Part shown: piece after piece, positions 1-8,992 of the stretch
Numbering within the stretch: position 1 is the first letter of the stretch
How the letters are laid out: every line of letters begins with the position of its first letter
Source: Pseudomonas putida
GTDB taxonomy: Bacteria > Pseudomonadota > Gammaproteobacteria > Pseudomonadales > Pseudomonadaceae
Direction of reading: 5' to 3'
Assembly (NCBI RefSeq): GCF_025905425.1
Contig: NZ_CP109603.1
Coordinates: 2,702,001-2,766,000 of the forward strand
Length of the DNA stretch: 64,000 nt
Program-made: the position numbers and the translations under genes
Notes under the pieces: generated by a model
Told to the model about the DNA's origin: nothing
Databases searched by the model: none
Seen by the model: the letters and a program-made list of their open reading frames with translations, nothing else

Positions 1-362
1 TCTGGCTGGGTATCCAGCTGTGGCGCAGCCCGGCACTGCATCTGGAAGTAACGGAGCGGACCCTGCGCCTGACCAATGCGAGCCTGTTCCGCCAGGGCCT
101 GCTGTCGGCGATGGCCAACCCCAAGGTGCTGTTGTTCTATGGTGCGTTCCTGCCGCAGTTCCTCGACCCTCAGCGTGGGCTGCCGATGCAGTTCGTGGTG
201 ATGGCGGCCACCTTTGCCAGCGTAGAGTTCCTGGTCGAATACCTGCTGGCACGGCTGGCGTTTCGCATCCGACCATGGCTGGCCAAGGGTGGCAAAGGCT
301 TCAATCGTTGCTGCGGGAGCCTGTTTGCAGTGATTGGCGTGGCATTGCCGCTGGGGCGCTGA
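1..362 (+). CDS. LysE/RhtB family exporter, 3' part only
   Basis: The gene begins before the window; about 119 C-terminal residues are visible in frame 3. The stretch with NPKVLLFYGAFLPQF is a hallmark of the LysE/RhtB family of inner-membrane amino acid and metabolite exporters, and the remaining residues form two more hydrophobic segments before a short basic tail, as expected for the C-terminal half of a protein of about 205 residues. It converges on the MFS gene downstream with a gap of only 6 bases. The exported substrate cannot be told from this fragment. Family assignment is firm; everything about its start and regulation lies outside the window. Confidence 0.85.
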   Translation, partial: WLGIQLWRSPALHLEVTERTLRLTNASLFRQGLLSAMANPKVLLFYGAFLPQFLDPQRGLPMQFVVMAATFASVEFLVEYLLARLAFRIRPWLAKGGKGFNRCCGSLFAVIGVALPLGR

Positions 363-368
363 CTCAGG

Positions 369-1568
369 TCAGCTGCGCCGCCCCTGCATGACGAACACCA
401 AAAGCGCCAGCCCAGGCAACCCGGCGCCTACCAACGCCACACCGTGCCAGCCAAACTGGGCAAACAGCGCACTGGCCACCGCCGAACCCAACGCCCCTCC
501 CAGGAAGATGCTAGTCATGTACACCGCGTTCAGCCGCCCGCGGCTGGCCGGGTCCAGCGCATAGACTTCACGCTGGCCGATCACCATGTTCATCTGCACC
601 GCGAAGTCCAGCAGCACCCCCGTCAACCCAAGGCCGATCACACTGAAGCCTGGCGTCGTCAGCCCGAACAGCAGCGCTACGGGCGCCAGCAGCAAGGCCA
701 CCTGAGACCCTGCACGGGCATGCCCGGCATCAGCCAGGCGGCCGGCCATGGGCGCGGCCACGGCCCCCACTGCACCGACCAGGGCAAACAGCGCAATCTG
801 GCTCTGCGACAGGCCGTGCGCCCCTGCCAGGGCCAGTGGCACCGCAGTCCAGTACAGGCTGAATGCTGCGAACATCAATGCCTGGTACAGCGAGCGCTGA
901 CGCAGCAGCGGATACCGGCGCAGCAGCGCGATCAACGACATCATCAGCGCGCCATAGCTGGCCTTGTGCTCTGGCACCCGGCGCGGCAGGGTCAGGGCCA
1001 GTAACAGAATGATCGCCAGCATCACGCCCGCCGCACCGACGAACACGGTTCGCCAACCAAAGTGATCAGCCACCAGGCTCGATAACGGCCGCGCCAGCAG
1101 AATGCCCAGCAGCAGGCCGCCCATGATGTTGCCGACCACACGGCCACGCTGCTGCTCGGGCGCCAAGTGCGCCGCCAGCGGGATAAGCATCTGCACCGCG
1201 ACCGAACTGAACCCGATCAGCAGCGCATAGCCCAGAAACAGCTGGCCCTGGCCACTGCCGCTGGTGCCTGCCAACAACAGGCTGACGCAGGCCAGTACTG
1301 CGGTGGCGATCATCAGCCGGCGGTTTTCCAGCAGGTCGGCCAGCGGCACCAACAACAGCAGCCCCAAGGCATAACCAAGCTGGGTCAGCGAGACGATCAG
1401 GCTGGCACGCTCGGTGGAAAGCCCCAGATCCGGGGCAATGAGCCCGACGATAGGCTGGGCATAGTAGATATTGGCGACGATGGCGCCGCAGCAAAACGCC
1501 AGCAGGGTCACCAGGGCCCGGCTCAGGCCGATGGCCGAGGGCTGGTCTGCGGCTAGGGAGGGGTTCAT
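369..1568 (-). CDS. MFS transporter, drug/metabolite exporter type
   Basis: A 399-residue major facilitator protein with about 12 hydrophobic segments, inferred to sit in the inner membrane as a proton-driven exporter. The first segment region carries the motif NIYYAQPIVGLIAPDLG and the loop after it has the MFS motif A pattern (GLLLLVPLADLLENRR), which resembles the YnfM/arabinose-efflux branch. The ATG at 1568 is chosen over one 36 bases upstream because GAGGA lies about 8 bases before it and the longer form only adds a polar tail. A LysR gene lies just upstream on the same strand with a 111-base gap, so the two may be co-expressed or the regulator may act on this exporter. The substrate is unknown. 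Confidence 0.85.
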   Translation of the reverse strand: MNPSLAADQPSAIGLSRALVTLLAFCCGAIVANIYYAQPIVGLIAPDLGLSTERASLIVSLTQLGYALGLLLLVPLADLLENRRLMIATAVLACVSLLLAGTSGSGQGQLFLGYALLIGFSSVAVQMLIPLAAHLAPEQQRGRVVGNIMGGLLLGILLARPLSSLVADHFGWRTVFVGAAGVMLAIILLLALTLPRRVPEHKASYGALMMSLIALLRRYPLLRQRSLYQALMFAAFSLYWTAVPLALAGAHGLSQSQIALFALVGAVGAVAAPMAGRLADAGHARAGSQVALLLAPVALLFGLTTPGFSVIGLGLTGVLLDFAVQMNMVIGQREVYALDPASRGRLNAVYMTSIFLGGALGSAVASALFAQFGWHGVALVGAGLPGLALLVFVMQGRRS

Positions 1569-1679
1569 GCGATGTTCCTCGACAAGGGACGGAATATGCC
1601 GCACACCTTACCCAGGCATACCGCAGGCGAGAATCCGGCCGGCGCGCAACGGCGCTTTGCACCCAGCGCAACGCTGGCT

Positions 1680-2579
1680 TTAAATGGCCAACAAGCCTTC
1701 ACAGAATGCGATGAACGCCGTCACCCGACGCGAGCCGCGATGATTGGGCAGGTACAGCGCATTGATCCGGTCATTGGCGGTGCCGGGGCTGATCTGCCAG
1801 TCACCGAACACGCGCTGCAGCGTGCCGTCGGCCACATCCTCGCGCACCAACCAGTCGGCCAGCAGGGCAATACCGCTACCCGCCAGCGCGGCTTCACGCA
1901 ACAGGTCGGCATTGGCGCTGCGAAGCGGCCCGCTCACGTCCAGCTCCAGCACCTGTCGCGCCCGCGATAGGCGCCAGGGGCGCGCTTTTTGCCCGTAACG
2001 AAAACGCAGGCACGCGTGTTCGAGCAACTGTTGCGGGTGCTCCAACGTTTCGCGCCCGGCCAGGTAACCGGGGCTGGCCACCAGCCAACGTTCGAAACGG
2101 CCCAGTTGGCGGCATACCAGTTCGTCGTTTGGCGCCGGGTCGCCCAGCCGGATCGACAGGTCGTAACGGCCATCGAGCAAGTCATCCAGGCGGTCGCTCA
2201 GGTCGATGTCCAGCTCCAGCGCCGGGTGCTTCGCCAAAAACGCCCCCAGGTGGGGCGCGATCACCCGCCGACCGAACTCCACCGGCAGGCACAGGCGCAG
2301 CACACCGACAGGCTCCTCGCCCCGGTCCGCGACACTGGCGTCAGCTTCATCCAGCGCTTCGAAGATGCTCCGGGCACGCGCGTAGTAGCGGGCGCCCGCT
2401 TCGGTCAGGCTGACCTGGCGGGTCGAGCGGTTCAGCAAGGTGGCGCCAAGCTCGGTCTCCAGGGCATCAACCAGGCGTGTCACTGACGACGTCGCCACCC
2501 CCAGCTTGCGCGCCGCCGCGGAAAACCCCTGAGCATCGACGGTCGCTGCGAACATCTTCATGGCCAGGAGTTTGTCCAT
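1680..2579 (-). CDS. LysR-family transcriptional regulator (CrgA-like group)
   Basis: A 299-residue DNA-binding regulator of usual LysR length. The N-terminal winged helix-turn-helix covers roughly residues 1-60 (FSAAARKLGVATSSVTRLV, then ETELGATLLNRSTRQVSLTEAG). The C-terminal part is a periplasmic-binding-protein-like effector domain starting near residue 90 (VGVLRLCLPVEFGRR). Start ATG at 2579 follows GGAAG. It lies upstream of the MFS exporter on the same strand and is divergent from the cupin gene at 2697 across 117 bases, so either neighbour could be its target. The inducer is not predictable from sequence. Confidence 0.9.
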   Translation of the reverse strand: MDKLLAMKMFAATVDAQGFSAAARKLGVATSSVTRLVDALETELGATLLNRSTRQVSLTEAGARYYARARSIFEALDEADASVADRGEEPVGVLRLCLPVEFGRRVIAPHLGAFLAKHPALELDIDLSDRLDDLLDGRYDLSIRLGDPAPNDELVCRQLGRFERWLVASPGYLAGRETLEHPQQLLEHACLRFRYGQKARPWRLSRARQVLELDVSGPLRSANADLLREAALAGSGIALLADWLVREDVADGTLQRVFGDWQISPGTANDRINALYLPNHRGSRRVTAFIAFCEGLLAI

Positions 2580-2696
2580 TTTTCTTCCGTCTTTGAAAAA
2601 TCGGAACGGTCCTACAATCTGCAGGGATGGTCAAGAAGCGCGCAGCCCCGCATTCACGTCCATAGTGGAAGCTCGTCCCTTTGAACGAGATTGCCC

Positions 2697-3047
2697 ATGG
2701 CTCCCTTCAACGTGCTGAACCCTCTCCCGTCCTGCGACCCGACCGCTGCCGAGCGCGTCGACGAGCTGCTCAGCCGCCCCGGCGTGCGGATAGAGCGCAT
2801 TGTTTCGAGCGGCCAGTCGAGCCCGCCAGGATACTGGTACGACCAGGCCGAAGGGGAATGGATCGTGCTGTTAAGCGGGGCAGCAGGCCTGCGCTTCGAG
2901 CATGAAAACCATACCCGGCTGCTGGAGCCTGGCGATTGCCTCGACATCCCAGCGCGTTACCGCCATCGGGTGGAATGGACCGCCCCCGGGACAGCGACGG
3001 TCTGGCTCGCGGTGTTCTACAGCAGCGCCAGCCCGTGGCCTGAGTGA
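2697..3047 (+). CDS. Small cupin-domain protein
   Basis: A 116-residue single-domain protein with the cupin fold. The first cupin motif is degenerate (WIVLLSGAAGLRFEHE) and the second is clear (LLEPGDCLDIPARYRHRVEW). The PGD turn and the late histidine fit a beta-barrel metal site, but the usual HxH pair of motif 1 is missing, so metal binding is doubtful. I chose the ATG at 2697 over a TTG 6 bases earlier; an ACGAGA Shine-Dalgarno-like run sits about 7 bases before it. It is divergent from the LysR gene and monocistronic. Its substrate or ligand is unknown. Confidence 0.8.
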   Translation: MAPFNVLNPLPSCDPTAAERVDELLSRPGVRIERIVSSGQSSPPGYWYDQAEGEWIVLLSGAAGLRFEHENHTRLLEPGDCLDIPARYRHRVEWTAPGTATVWLAVFYSSASPWPE

Positions 3048-3290
3048 GGCTGGCTCTACTCAACCAGCAGCTGAGTCGCTGCAGACGCCCCGACCAAAGT
3101 ATGAGCACTGATTGCATATCCGGCATGAACACCTTGTTTACTGCAATTTTCAGCGCTCGATCTAGACTTTTCGCTACACCTTGGCAAGTTCAGCCCTGCG
3201 ACAATCAGCCCCACAACACTTTGTACTAACTTGTTAATTAGCTTGCTAAGGGCTTAAACTGCGCACATTCCACCTGCTGAGATCCCTGGC

Positions 3291-5708
3291 ATGAAAGAAA
3301 CACCACGCGCCTCTGGCGCCACAACCCTCATTCTGGTCGGCCTGGGCGTTATCGTCGCCCTGCTCGGCCTGCTCCTGGCCGCTGGCGGTATCAAGTTGGC
3401 CGGCCTCGGCGGTTCCTGGTACTTCCTGATCGGCGGCCTGGCCATGGCCATCGCCGGTATCCTCATTGCTCGTCGCAAGGTCGTCGGTGCCTGGTTGTAT
3501 GCCGTGTTCCTGATCGGTACCGCGATCTGGGCATTGATCGACACGGGCCTGGTGTTCTGGCCGCTGTTCTCCCGCGTGTTCATGTTCGGCGCGATCGGCA
3601 TGGTGGTGGCGCTGGTCTACCCCATGCTGGTACGTGCCAACGGCGGCACTGCCGGGCGCGGCGCCTACGGCATCGCGGGTGTGATGGCGGTGGCACTGGT
3701 GATTGCCGCAGGCAACATGTTCGTCGCTCACCCCAGTGTCGCGCCCACGGGCAAAGGCCCAGGCATGACCCCGGTCGAAGCGGGCAAAGCGCAGAAGGAC
3801 TGGGCCCACTACGGCAACACCGAAGGTGGCAGCCGCTTCGCCGCGCTCGACCAGATCAACCGTGACAACGTCAACAAGCTCAAGGTGGCCTGGACCTACC
3901 ACACCGGTGACGTCGCCATCAGCGACGGCAACGGCGCCGAGGACCAACTGACCCCGCTGCAGGTTGGCAACAAGGTGTTCATCTGCACCCCACACAACAA
4001 CCTGATCGCACTCGACGCCGACACCGGCAAAGAGCTGTGGAAGAACCAGATCAACGCCCAGTCCAAGGTCTGGCAGCGCTGCCGCGGCATGGCCTACTTC
4101 GACGCCACCGCGCCGCTGGCCCAACCCACCCAGCCGAACAGTTCGCCCATCTCCGTGGCCACTGTCGCGGCCGGTGCCAACTGCCAACGCCGCTTGCTGA
4201 CCAACACCATCGACGGCCGCCTGATCGCGGTTGACGCCGACACCGGTGAGTTCTGCCAGGGCTTTGGCAACAACGGCCAGGTCAACCTCATGGCCGGCCT
4301 GGGTGACGTACCGGACTCCTTCTACCAACTGTCGTCCGCGCCGCTGATGGCCGGTACCACCGTGGTGGTTGGCGGTCGCGTTGCCGATAACGTCCAGACC
4401 GACATGCCTGGCGGCGTGATTCGTGGCTTCGACGTCATCACCGGGGCCATGCGCTGGGCCTTCGACCCAGGCAACCCGGAAGACCGCAACGCCCCGGCCG
4501 ACGGCAGCAGCTATGTACGCAGCACGCCGAACAGCTGGGCACCGATGTCCTACGACCCGGCAATGAACACCGTGTTCCTGCCGATGGGCTCGTCGTCCAC
4601 CGACATCTATGGCGTAGAGCGCAACAAGCTGGACCACACCTACGGCGCTTCGGTATTGGCCCTGGACGCCACTACCGGCAACCAGAAATGGGTCTACCAG
4701 ACGGTCCACAACGACCTCTGGGACTTCGACCTGCCGATGCAGCCGAGCCTGATCGACTTCACCAAGGACGACGGCAAGACCGTACCTGCGGTGGTGATCG
4801 GCACCAAGGCCGGGCAGATCTACGTGCTTGACCGAGCAACCGGCAAACCGCTGACCCAGGTCGATGAAGTACCGGTAAAACCGAGCAACATCCCCAATGA
4901 GCCGTACTCCCCGACCCAGCCAAAATCGGTCGGCATGCCGCAGATTGGCGCGCAGACCCTGACCGAATCGGACATGTGGGGCGCGACCCCGTATGACCAG
5001 CTGCTGTGCCGCATCGACTTCAAGAAAATGCGCTACGACGGCCTGTACACCGCGCCAGGCACCGACCTGTCGCTGAGCTTCCCGGGCTCGCTGGGTGGCA
5101 TGAACTGGGGCAGCATTTCCACCGATCCGGTGCACGGCTTCATCTTCGTCAACGACATGCGTCTGGGCCTGTGGATCCAGATGATCCCGTCGCAGAACAA
5201 AGGCCAGACCGCTGCCGGTGGCGAAGCGTTGAACACCGGCATGGGTGCCGTGCCCCTCAAGGGCACGCCGTATGCGGTGAACAAGAACCGCTTCCTGTCG
5301 GTCGCCGGCATTCCCTGCCAGGCACCGCCGTTCGGCACCCTGACCGCCGTCGACATGAAAACCCGCCAGATCGCCTGGCAGGTACCGGTCGGCACCGTCG
5401 AGGACACCGGCCCACTGGGTATCCGCATGCACCTGCCGATCAAGATCGGCCTGCCAACCCTGGGCGGCACGCTGTCCACCCAAGGCGGCCTGGTGTTCAT
5501 CGCCGGCACCCAGGACTTCTACCTGCGCGCTTACGACAGCAGCAATGGTAATGAAGTCTGGAAGGCCCGTCTGCCAGTAGGCAGCCAAGGTGGCCCGATG
5601 ACTTACGTTTCGCCGAAAACCGGCAAGCAGTATGTGGTCATTACCGCCGGTGGCGCCCGTCAGTCGACTGACCGTGGCGACTACGTGATTTCTTACGCCC
5701 TGCCTTAA
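3291..5708 (+). CDS. quiA: Membrane-bound PQQ-dependent dehydrogenase, quinate/shikimate/glucose family
   Basis: An 805-residue quinoprotein. Residues 1-145 hold about five membrane helices, and the rest is a periplasmic eight-bladed propeller with tryptophan-docking repeats (DADTGKELWKNQ, DATTGNQKWVYQTVHNDLWD) that binds PQQ and calcium. It oxidises its substrate in the periplasm and passes electrons to ubiquinone. Architecture and length match Gcd and QuiA alike. The substrate-side segments (FPGSLGGMNWGSIS, GIRMHLPIKIGLPTLGG) differ from E. coli Gcd, and the gene sits next to a porin as quiA does beside quiX in Acinetobacter, so I favour quinate/shikimate dehydrogenase, with glucose dehydrogenase as the alternative. 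No PQQ synthesis genes are nearby. A 243-base gap upstream should hold its promoter; I see no confident -35/-10 pair there. Confidence 0.8.
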   Translation: MKETPRASGATTLILVGLGVIVALLGLLLAAGGIKLAGLGGSWYFLIGGLAMAIAGILIARRKVVGAWLYAVFLIGTAIWALIDTGLVFWPLFSRVFMFGAIGMVVALVYPMLVRANGGTAGRGAYGIAGVMAVALVIAAGNMFVAHPSVAPTGKGPGMTPVEAGKAQKDWAHYGNTEGGSRFAALDQINRDNVNKLKVAWTYHTGDVAISDGNGAEDQLTPLQVGNKVFICTPHNNLIALDADTGKELWKNQINAQSKVWQRCRGMAYFDATAPLAQPTQPNSSPISVATVAAGANCQRRLLTNTIDGRLIAVDADTGEFCQGFGNNGQVNLMAGLGDVPDSFYQLSSAPLMAGTTVVVGGRVADNVQTDMPGGVIRGFDVITGAMRWAFDPGNPEDRNAPADGSSYVRSTPNSWAPMSYDPAMNTVFLPMGSSSTDIYGVERNKLDHTYGASVLALDATTGNQKWVYQTVHNDLWDFDLPMQPSLIDFTKDDGKTVPAVVIGTKAGQIYVLDRATGKPLTQVDEVPVKPSNIPNEPYSPTQPKSVGMPQIGAQTLTESDMWGATPYDQLLCRIDFKKMRYDGLYTAPGTDLSLSFPGSLGGMNWGSISTDPVHGFIFVNDMRLGLWIQMIPSQNKGQTAAGGEALNTGMGAVPLKGTPYAVNKNRFLSVAGIPCQAPPFGTLTAVDMKTRQIAWQVPVGTVEDTGPLGIRMHLPIKIGLPTLGGTLSTQGGLVFIAGTQDFYLRAYDSSNGNEVWKARLPVGSQGGPMTYVSPKTGKQYVVITAGGARQSTDRGDYVISYALP

Positions 5709-5720
5709 ATCGAGTCGTTC

Positions 5721-5808
5721 CTTTCGCGGGCAAGCCCGCTCCCACAGGTTCCGCTTGCAGCCCAAGATGCTGCAACGCCTGTGGGAGCGGGCTTGCCCGC
5801 GAAGAGGC
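5721..5808. repeat. Inverted REP pair (REPIN)
   Basis: Two copies of the Pseudomonas REP core face each other, TTCGCGGGCAAGCCCGCTCC near 5723 and its reverse complement ending near 5804, separated by about 30 bases. The unit lies between the PQQ dehydrogenase and porin genes and could fold into a long hairpin in their shared transcript. An ORF reading from a GTG inside it into the porin is not a real start. Confidence 0.9.
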
Positions 5809-5846
5809 CCTCAACAACACCCAGATTTCCCAGGAAAGCCCTCGCA

Positions 5847-7106
5847 ATGCGCTACACACCCACTGCCCTGCTATTGGCCCTGGCCAGCACCACCGCCCTC
5901 GCCGACGGCGACCTCATGACCCGCAGCACCATGACCGGTGACTGGGGCGGCCTGCGCCAGCAACTGGAGGAGGACGGCGTCAAGTTCACCGGTGACTACA
6001 GCGGTGAAACGGCCTACAACGCCCACGGTGGCCTGCACCGTTCGGCCCGCTACTCGCAAAACCTCAAGCTTGGCGTGCAGTTCGACCTGTCGAAACTGTA
6101 CGGCCTGGAAAACGGCGGCAAGGTTCAGCTGACCATCAACGACCGTCGCGGCAACAGCGCGTCGGAAGACCTGGTCGGCAACCGCCTGCCGATTCAGGAA
6201 AACTTCGGTGGCCTGTACACCCGCCTGACCGAACTGAGCTACGAACGCACCCTGTTCACCCCGGCCCTCAACGTCAAGCTCGGCTACATGGCCATGGGCA
6301 ACGACCTCGGCGGCCTCGACAGTGGCATTCTGTGCAACTTCATGAACGCCGGTTTTTGCGGCCACCCGCTGAACATGTCCGGCGGCAGCGGCTGGACCAA
6401 CTACCCCAACGCCCACCTGGGAGTGCGGGTGAAATACGACCTGTCGCCGTCCTGGCAACTGCGTGTGGCGGCGTTCAACGTCGACCCGCAAAGCAACGGC
6501 AACTCCAGCCGCGCCTGGCACCTGGGGCCCAAGCACACCACGGGCACCGTGGTCCCGGTTGAGCTGGTTTACAAACTGCAGGGTGAGCTGCCAGGCGAGT
6601 ACAAGCTGGGCTACTACTACGACAGCTCTGATGTGAAGCGCATCGGTAGCGACGAGGAAGTGTCCGGTCGCGGCGGCCATTACCTGCTGATCGACCAGGC
6701 CGTGTGGAACGACCCGAGCTCGCCAGGGCGCAGCCTGCATGCCTTTGGCCAATATTCGGCATCGAGCAAGGCCGCTTCACCGTTCACCAAGTGGTATGGC
6801 GCCGGGGTGGTGCTGTACAAGCCGTTCGAAGGCCGCCCGCGCGATACCGTGGCCCTGGGCTATGGCCGCGCCGTGCCTAATCCGCGCAGCCGCGATGTAC
6901 TGGAAGACGCCGCGTTCAATGCAGGGCAGCAGTTCCCGGACATCGACAGCGGCGAACAGTTGATCGAGCTGAGCTACGGCTACCAAGCCACGCCATGGCT
7001 AAACCTGCGCCCGGATGTGCAGTACATCATCGAGCCGGGAGCGTTTTCGGGTAAAGCTATCGACAATGCGTTGGTCGTCGGTTTGCAGGTCAAGGCGACG
7101 TTCTGA
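5847..7106 (+). CDS. OprB-family carbohydrate-selective porin
   Basis: A 419-residue outer-membrane porin. Residues 1-19 form a signal peptide ending in TALA before DGD. The mature N-terminus has the OprB signature (DWGGLRQQLEEDGVKFTGDYSGE), and the chain ends in phenylalanine after an aromatic-alternating strand (VGLQVKATF), typical of beta-barrel insertion. OprB-type channels pass sugars and related polyols. The ATG at 5847 has AGGAAAG upstream; the longer ORF start lies inside a REP element. It follows the PQQ dehydrogenase in the same direction, so it probably supplies that enzyme's substrate to the periplasm, similar to the QuiX porin beside QuiA in Acinetobacter. Substrate preference is inferred from context only. 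Confidence 0.88.
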   Translation: MRYTPTALLLALASTTALADGDLMTRSTMTGDWGGLRQQLEEDGVKFTGDYSGETAYNAHGGLHRSARYSQNLKLGVQFDLSKLYGLENGGKVQLTINDRRGNSASEDLVGNRLPIQENFGGLYTRLTELSYERTLFTPALNVKLGYMAMGNDLGGLDSGILCNFMNAGFCGHPLNMSGGSGWTNYPNAHLGVRVKYDLSPSWQLRVAAFNVDPQSNGNSSRAWHLGPKHTTGTVVPVELVYKLQGELPGEYKLGYYYDSSDVKRIGSDEEVSGRGGHYLLIDQAVWNDPSSPGRSLHAFGQYSASSKAASPFTKWYGAGVVLYKPFEGRPRDTVALGYGRAVPNPRSRDVLEDAAFNAGQQFPDIDSGEQLIELSYGYQATPWLNLRPDVQYIIEPGAFSGKAIDNALVVGLQVKATF

Positions 7107-7120
7107 TTCATTGCGGCATT

Positions 7121-7143
7121 GCCCGCTCCTTGTAGGAGCGGGC
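7121..7143. terminator. Hairpin between convergent porin and deacetylase genes
   Basis: Perfect 10-base inverted repeat GCCCGCTCCT / AGGAGCGGGC with a 3-base loop. It sits between two convergent genes and resembles a half REP. There is no T-run, so termination may be weak or Rho-assisted. Confidence 0.55.
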
Positions 7144-7161
7144 ACGGCGTGAGCCTGCGGT

Positions 7162-8322
7162 TCAGCCCTGCTGCAGGTAAGCCACCAACCGCATCAGCAT
7201 CGCATCACACCCCTGCAACTGCTCGACACTGACAAACTCGTCCGGCTTGTGCCCCTGCTCCATGCTCCCCGGCCCGCAGACCACCGTCGGGATACCGGCC
7301 TGGTCGAACAGGCCGCCTTCGGTGCCGAAGGCGACCGTACCGAACGCCTCTGATCCACTGAGCAACGCGACCAACCGCGCCGCCTCGCTGTCAGCCGGCG
7401 TGGCCAGCCCCGGATACGCACTCAGCGGCTGAAGGCGAATATCGGCATCCTGGTCGACGGCACGCATGCGCGGCAGCAACTCGGCCTCGGCGTAACCCTG
7501 CAATTGGTCAGCCACCCCCTGAGCGTCGAACCCTGGCAAGGCGCGCACCTCGAAGTCGAACTCGCATTCCTCGGGCACGATGTTCAGCGCCCTGCCACCT
7601 TTGATTACGCCGGTCTGTACCGTGGAAAACGGCGGATCGAAACGCTCGTCATGGTGCTCAGGCCGCGCCAACCCATCACCGATCTCGCCCAGCTTGCCGA
7701 TCAATCGCGCCGCGTATTCGATGGCATTCACCCCATAAGGCGCATAGGCCGAGTGACACGCCGCGCCATGCACCTGGCAACGCATCGCCAGTTTGCCCTT
7801 GTGCCCCAATACCGGTTTGAGCTCGGTCGGCTCGCCGATCAGGCACAGCCGTGGTTTGTGCGGGCGCTGTTCAAGCGCCGCGAGCATCGAACGCACCCCC
7901 AGACAGCCGACTTCTTCGTCATAGGAGAACGCCAGGTGCAGTGGGATACGAAGCGGGCGAGCAAGAAACGCCGGGACCGCCGCCAGTACCGAAGCGATAA
8001 AGCCCTTCATGTCCGCAGTACCACGCCCATACAGGCGCCCATCTCGCTCGCTCAAGGCAAACGGCTCGACCGTCCACGCCTGGCCGTCCACCGGCACCAC
8101 GTCGGTGTGCCCCGACAGCACCACACCGCCAACGTCCTGCGGGCCGAGGGTGGCAAACAGGTTGGCCTTGGTGCCCTCGGCATTGTGGAACAACTCGCAG
8201 TCCACCCCAAGGTCCGCCAGATAGTCACGGATGAAGCTGATCAGCGCCAGGTTGGAATCGCGGCTGACCGTGGCAAAGCCGATCAGCCGGGCAAGCAGCG
8301 CGCGGCTGGTGAGCTCACTCAT
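7162..8322 (-). CDS. argE: M20-family amidohydrolase, acetylornithine deacetylase (ArgE)-like
   Basis: A 386-residue zinc-dependent deacylase of the M20/ArgE-DapE type. Metal and catalytic motifs are all present: SGHTDVVP, GRGTADMKG, the catalytic pair DEEVGC, GEPTE, and the C-terminal histidine in QGHKPDE. A dimerisation lid domain lies between the third and last motifs. The family hydrolyses N-acyl amino acids, N-acetylornithine being the reference substrate. The start at 8322 overlaps the DUF1028 stop by 8 bases, implying translational coupling, whereas the longer ORF only adds 13 residues that overlap DUF1028. Sitting with DUF1028, a flavin monooxygenase and a Rid protein argues against a simple arginine-synthesis role; a dedicated deacylation step in a catabolic route is my inference. 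Confidence 0.85.
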   Translation of the reverse strand: MSELTSRALLARLIGFATVSRDSNLALISFIRDYLADLGVDCELFHNAEGTKANLFATLGPQDVGGVVLSGHTDVVPVDGQAWTVEPFALSERDGRLYGRGTADMKGFIASVLAAVPAFLARPLRIPLHLAFSYDEEVGCLGVRSMLAALEQRPHKPRLCLIGEPTELKPVLGHKGKLAMRCQVHGAACHSAYAPYGVNAIEYAARLIGKLGEIGDGLARPEHHDERFDPPFSTVQTGVIKGGRALNIVPEECEFDFEVRALPGFDAQGVADQLQGYAEAELLPRMRAVDQDADIRLQPLSAYPGLATPADSEAARLVALLSGSEAFGTVAFGTEGGLFDQAGIPTVVCGPGSMEQGHKPDEFVSVEQLQGCDAMLMRLVAYLQQG

Positions 8323-8992
8323 TACCCGGCACTCCGTAGCTCGGTGCAGCCGTGGGGTCAAGGGCGCGGGTCACGTAGTCCTGCATCTGCGGGCGATAGG
8401 CTTGCCACAGGCTGTCCAGCTGACCGATCGGGTCTTCATCGGCCCAGTCAACGCGCAGGTCCACCAGTGGCCAGGTCAGTTCGCCCGCAATCTTCAACGC
8501 GGCGGAATGCACCGGGCCTGCCTCACCGCCTGCCGTCATGGCCGCGTGCATGGCCGCCAGCAGGCGGTCGGCCAAATGCCCCCCGGCCTGTTCAAAGGCG
8601 TGCACCATGGCCTCGATCACCTGCTTGGACGACAGCAAATTACCCGCGGCAGCGCACTGCTCGCCGGCCACGGCATCATGTACCCCAAGCGCCTGCTTGC
8701 CGGTGAACAACGCAACCTGGCCATGGCTGTCGATCACGGTGACCTGGCGGTACTCGCTCCAGCCGTTGGCGTTGAGCACCCGGTCCAGCGCGGCAGCCGG
8801 TGGCAACTGCCCCTGCTCCAGAGCATCGAGCAACTGCGGCCCCAGCGCCGGCAAGGTGATGTTCTGGGTAGCGACCGCCCCCACTCCCGCCCGTACCCAG
8901 GGGCAGCGTGCCCCAACTGCAATGCTCGACGAACTGATGGCGATACCGACCTGGCCGGTTTCCTGGCAACGACCGATGATGGAAAACGTCAT
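8315..8992 (-). CDS. DUF1028 family protein (Ntn-hydrolase-like)
   Basis: A 225-residue protein matching the DUF1028 family: the N-terminus MTFSIIGRCQETGQVGIAISSSSIAVGARCPW is characteristic, followed by GVGAVATQN and the GEQCAAAGNLLSS segment. Members are thought to adopt an Ntn-hydrolase-like fold and often neighbour Rid proteins and peptidase-like hydrolases, but a reaction is not firmly established. The ATG at 8992 follows AGGAG by 7 bases, and the longer reading frame is rejected because the family begins at this residue. An AACAACAG run overlaps the ribosome site, a near match to the Crc/Hfq motif. It is the first gene of the leftward pair, and translation of the M20 gene likely depends on it. 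Confidence 0.85.
   Translation of the reverse strand: MTFSIIGRCQETGQVGIAISSSSIAVGARCPWVRAGVGAVATQNITLPALGPQLLDALEQGQLPPAAALDRVLNANGWSEYRQVTVIDSHGQVALFTGKQALGVHDAVAGEQCAAAGNLLSSKQVIEAMVHAFEQAGGHLADRLLAAMHAAMTAGGEAGPVHSAALKIAGELTWPLVDLRVDWADEDPIGQLDSLWQAYRPQMQDYVTRALDPTAAPSYGVPGNE

Noticed and set aside
2691..2696. TTG start for the cupin
   Set aside because: Adds two residues only; the ATG at 2697 has a better-spaced ribosome site.
3246..5765. 839-codon reverse ORF opposite the PQQ dehydrogenase
   Set aside because: Composition shadow; the forward frame is a full quinoprotein.
5781..5846. Upstream GTG start for the porin inside the REP element
   Set aside because: The true signal peptide begins at 5847 and a ribosome site precedes it; the longer part is REP sequence.
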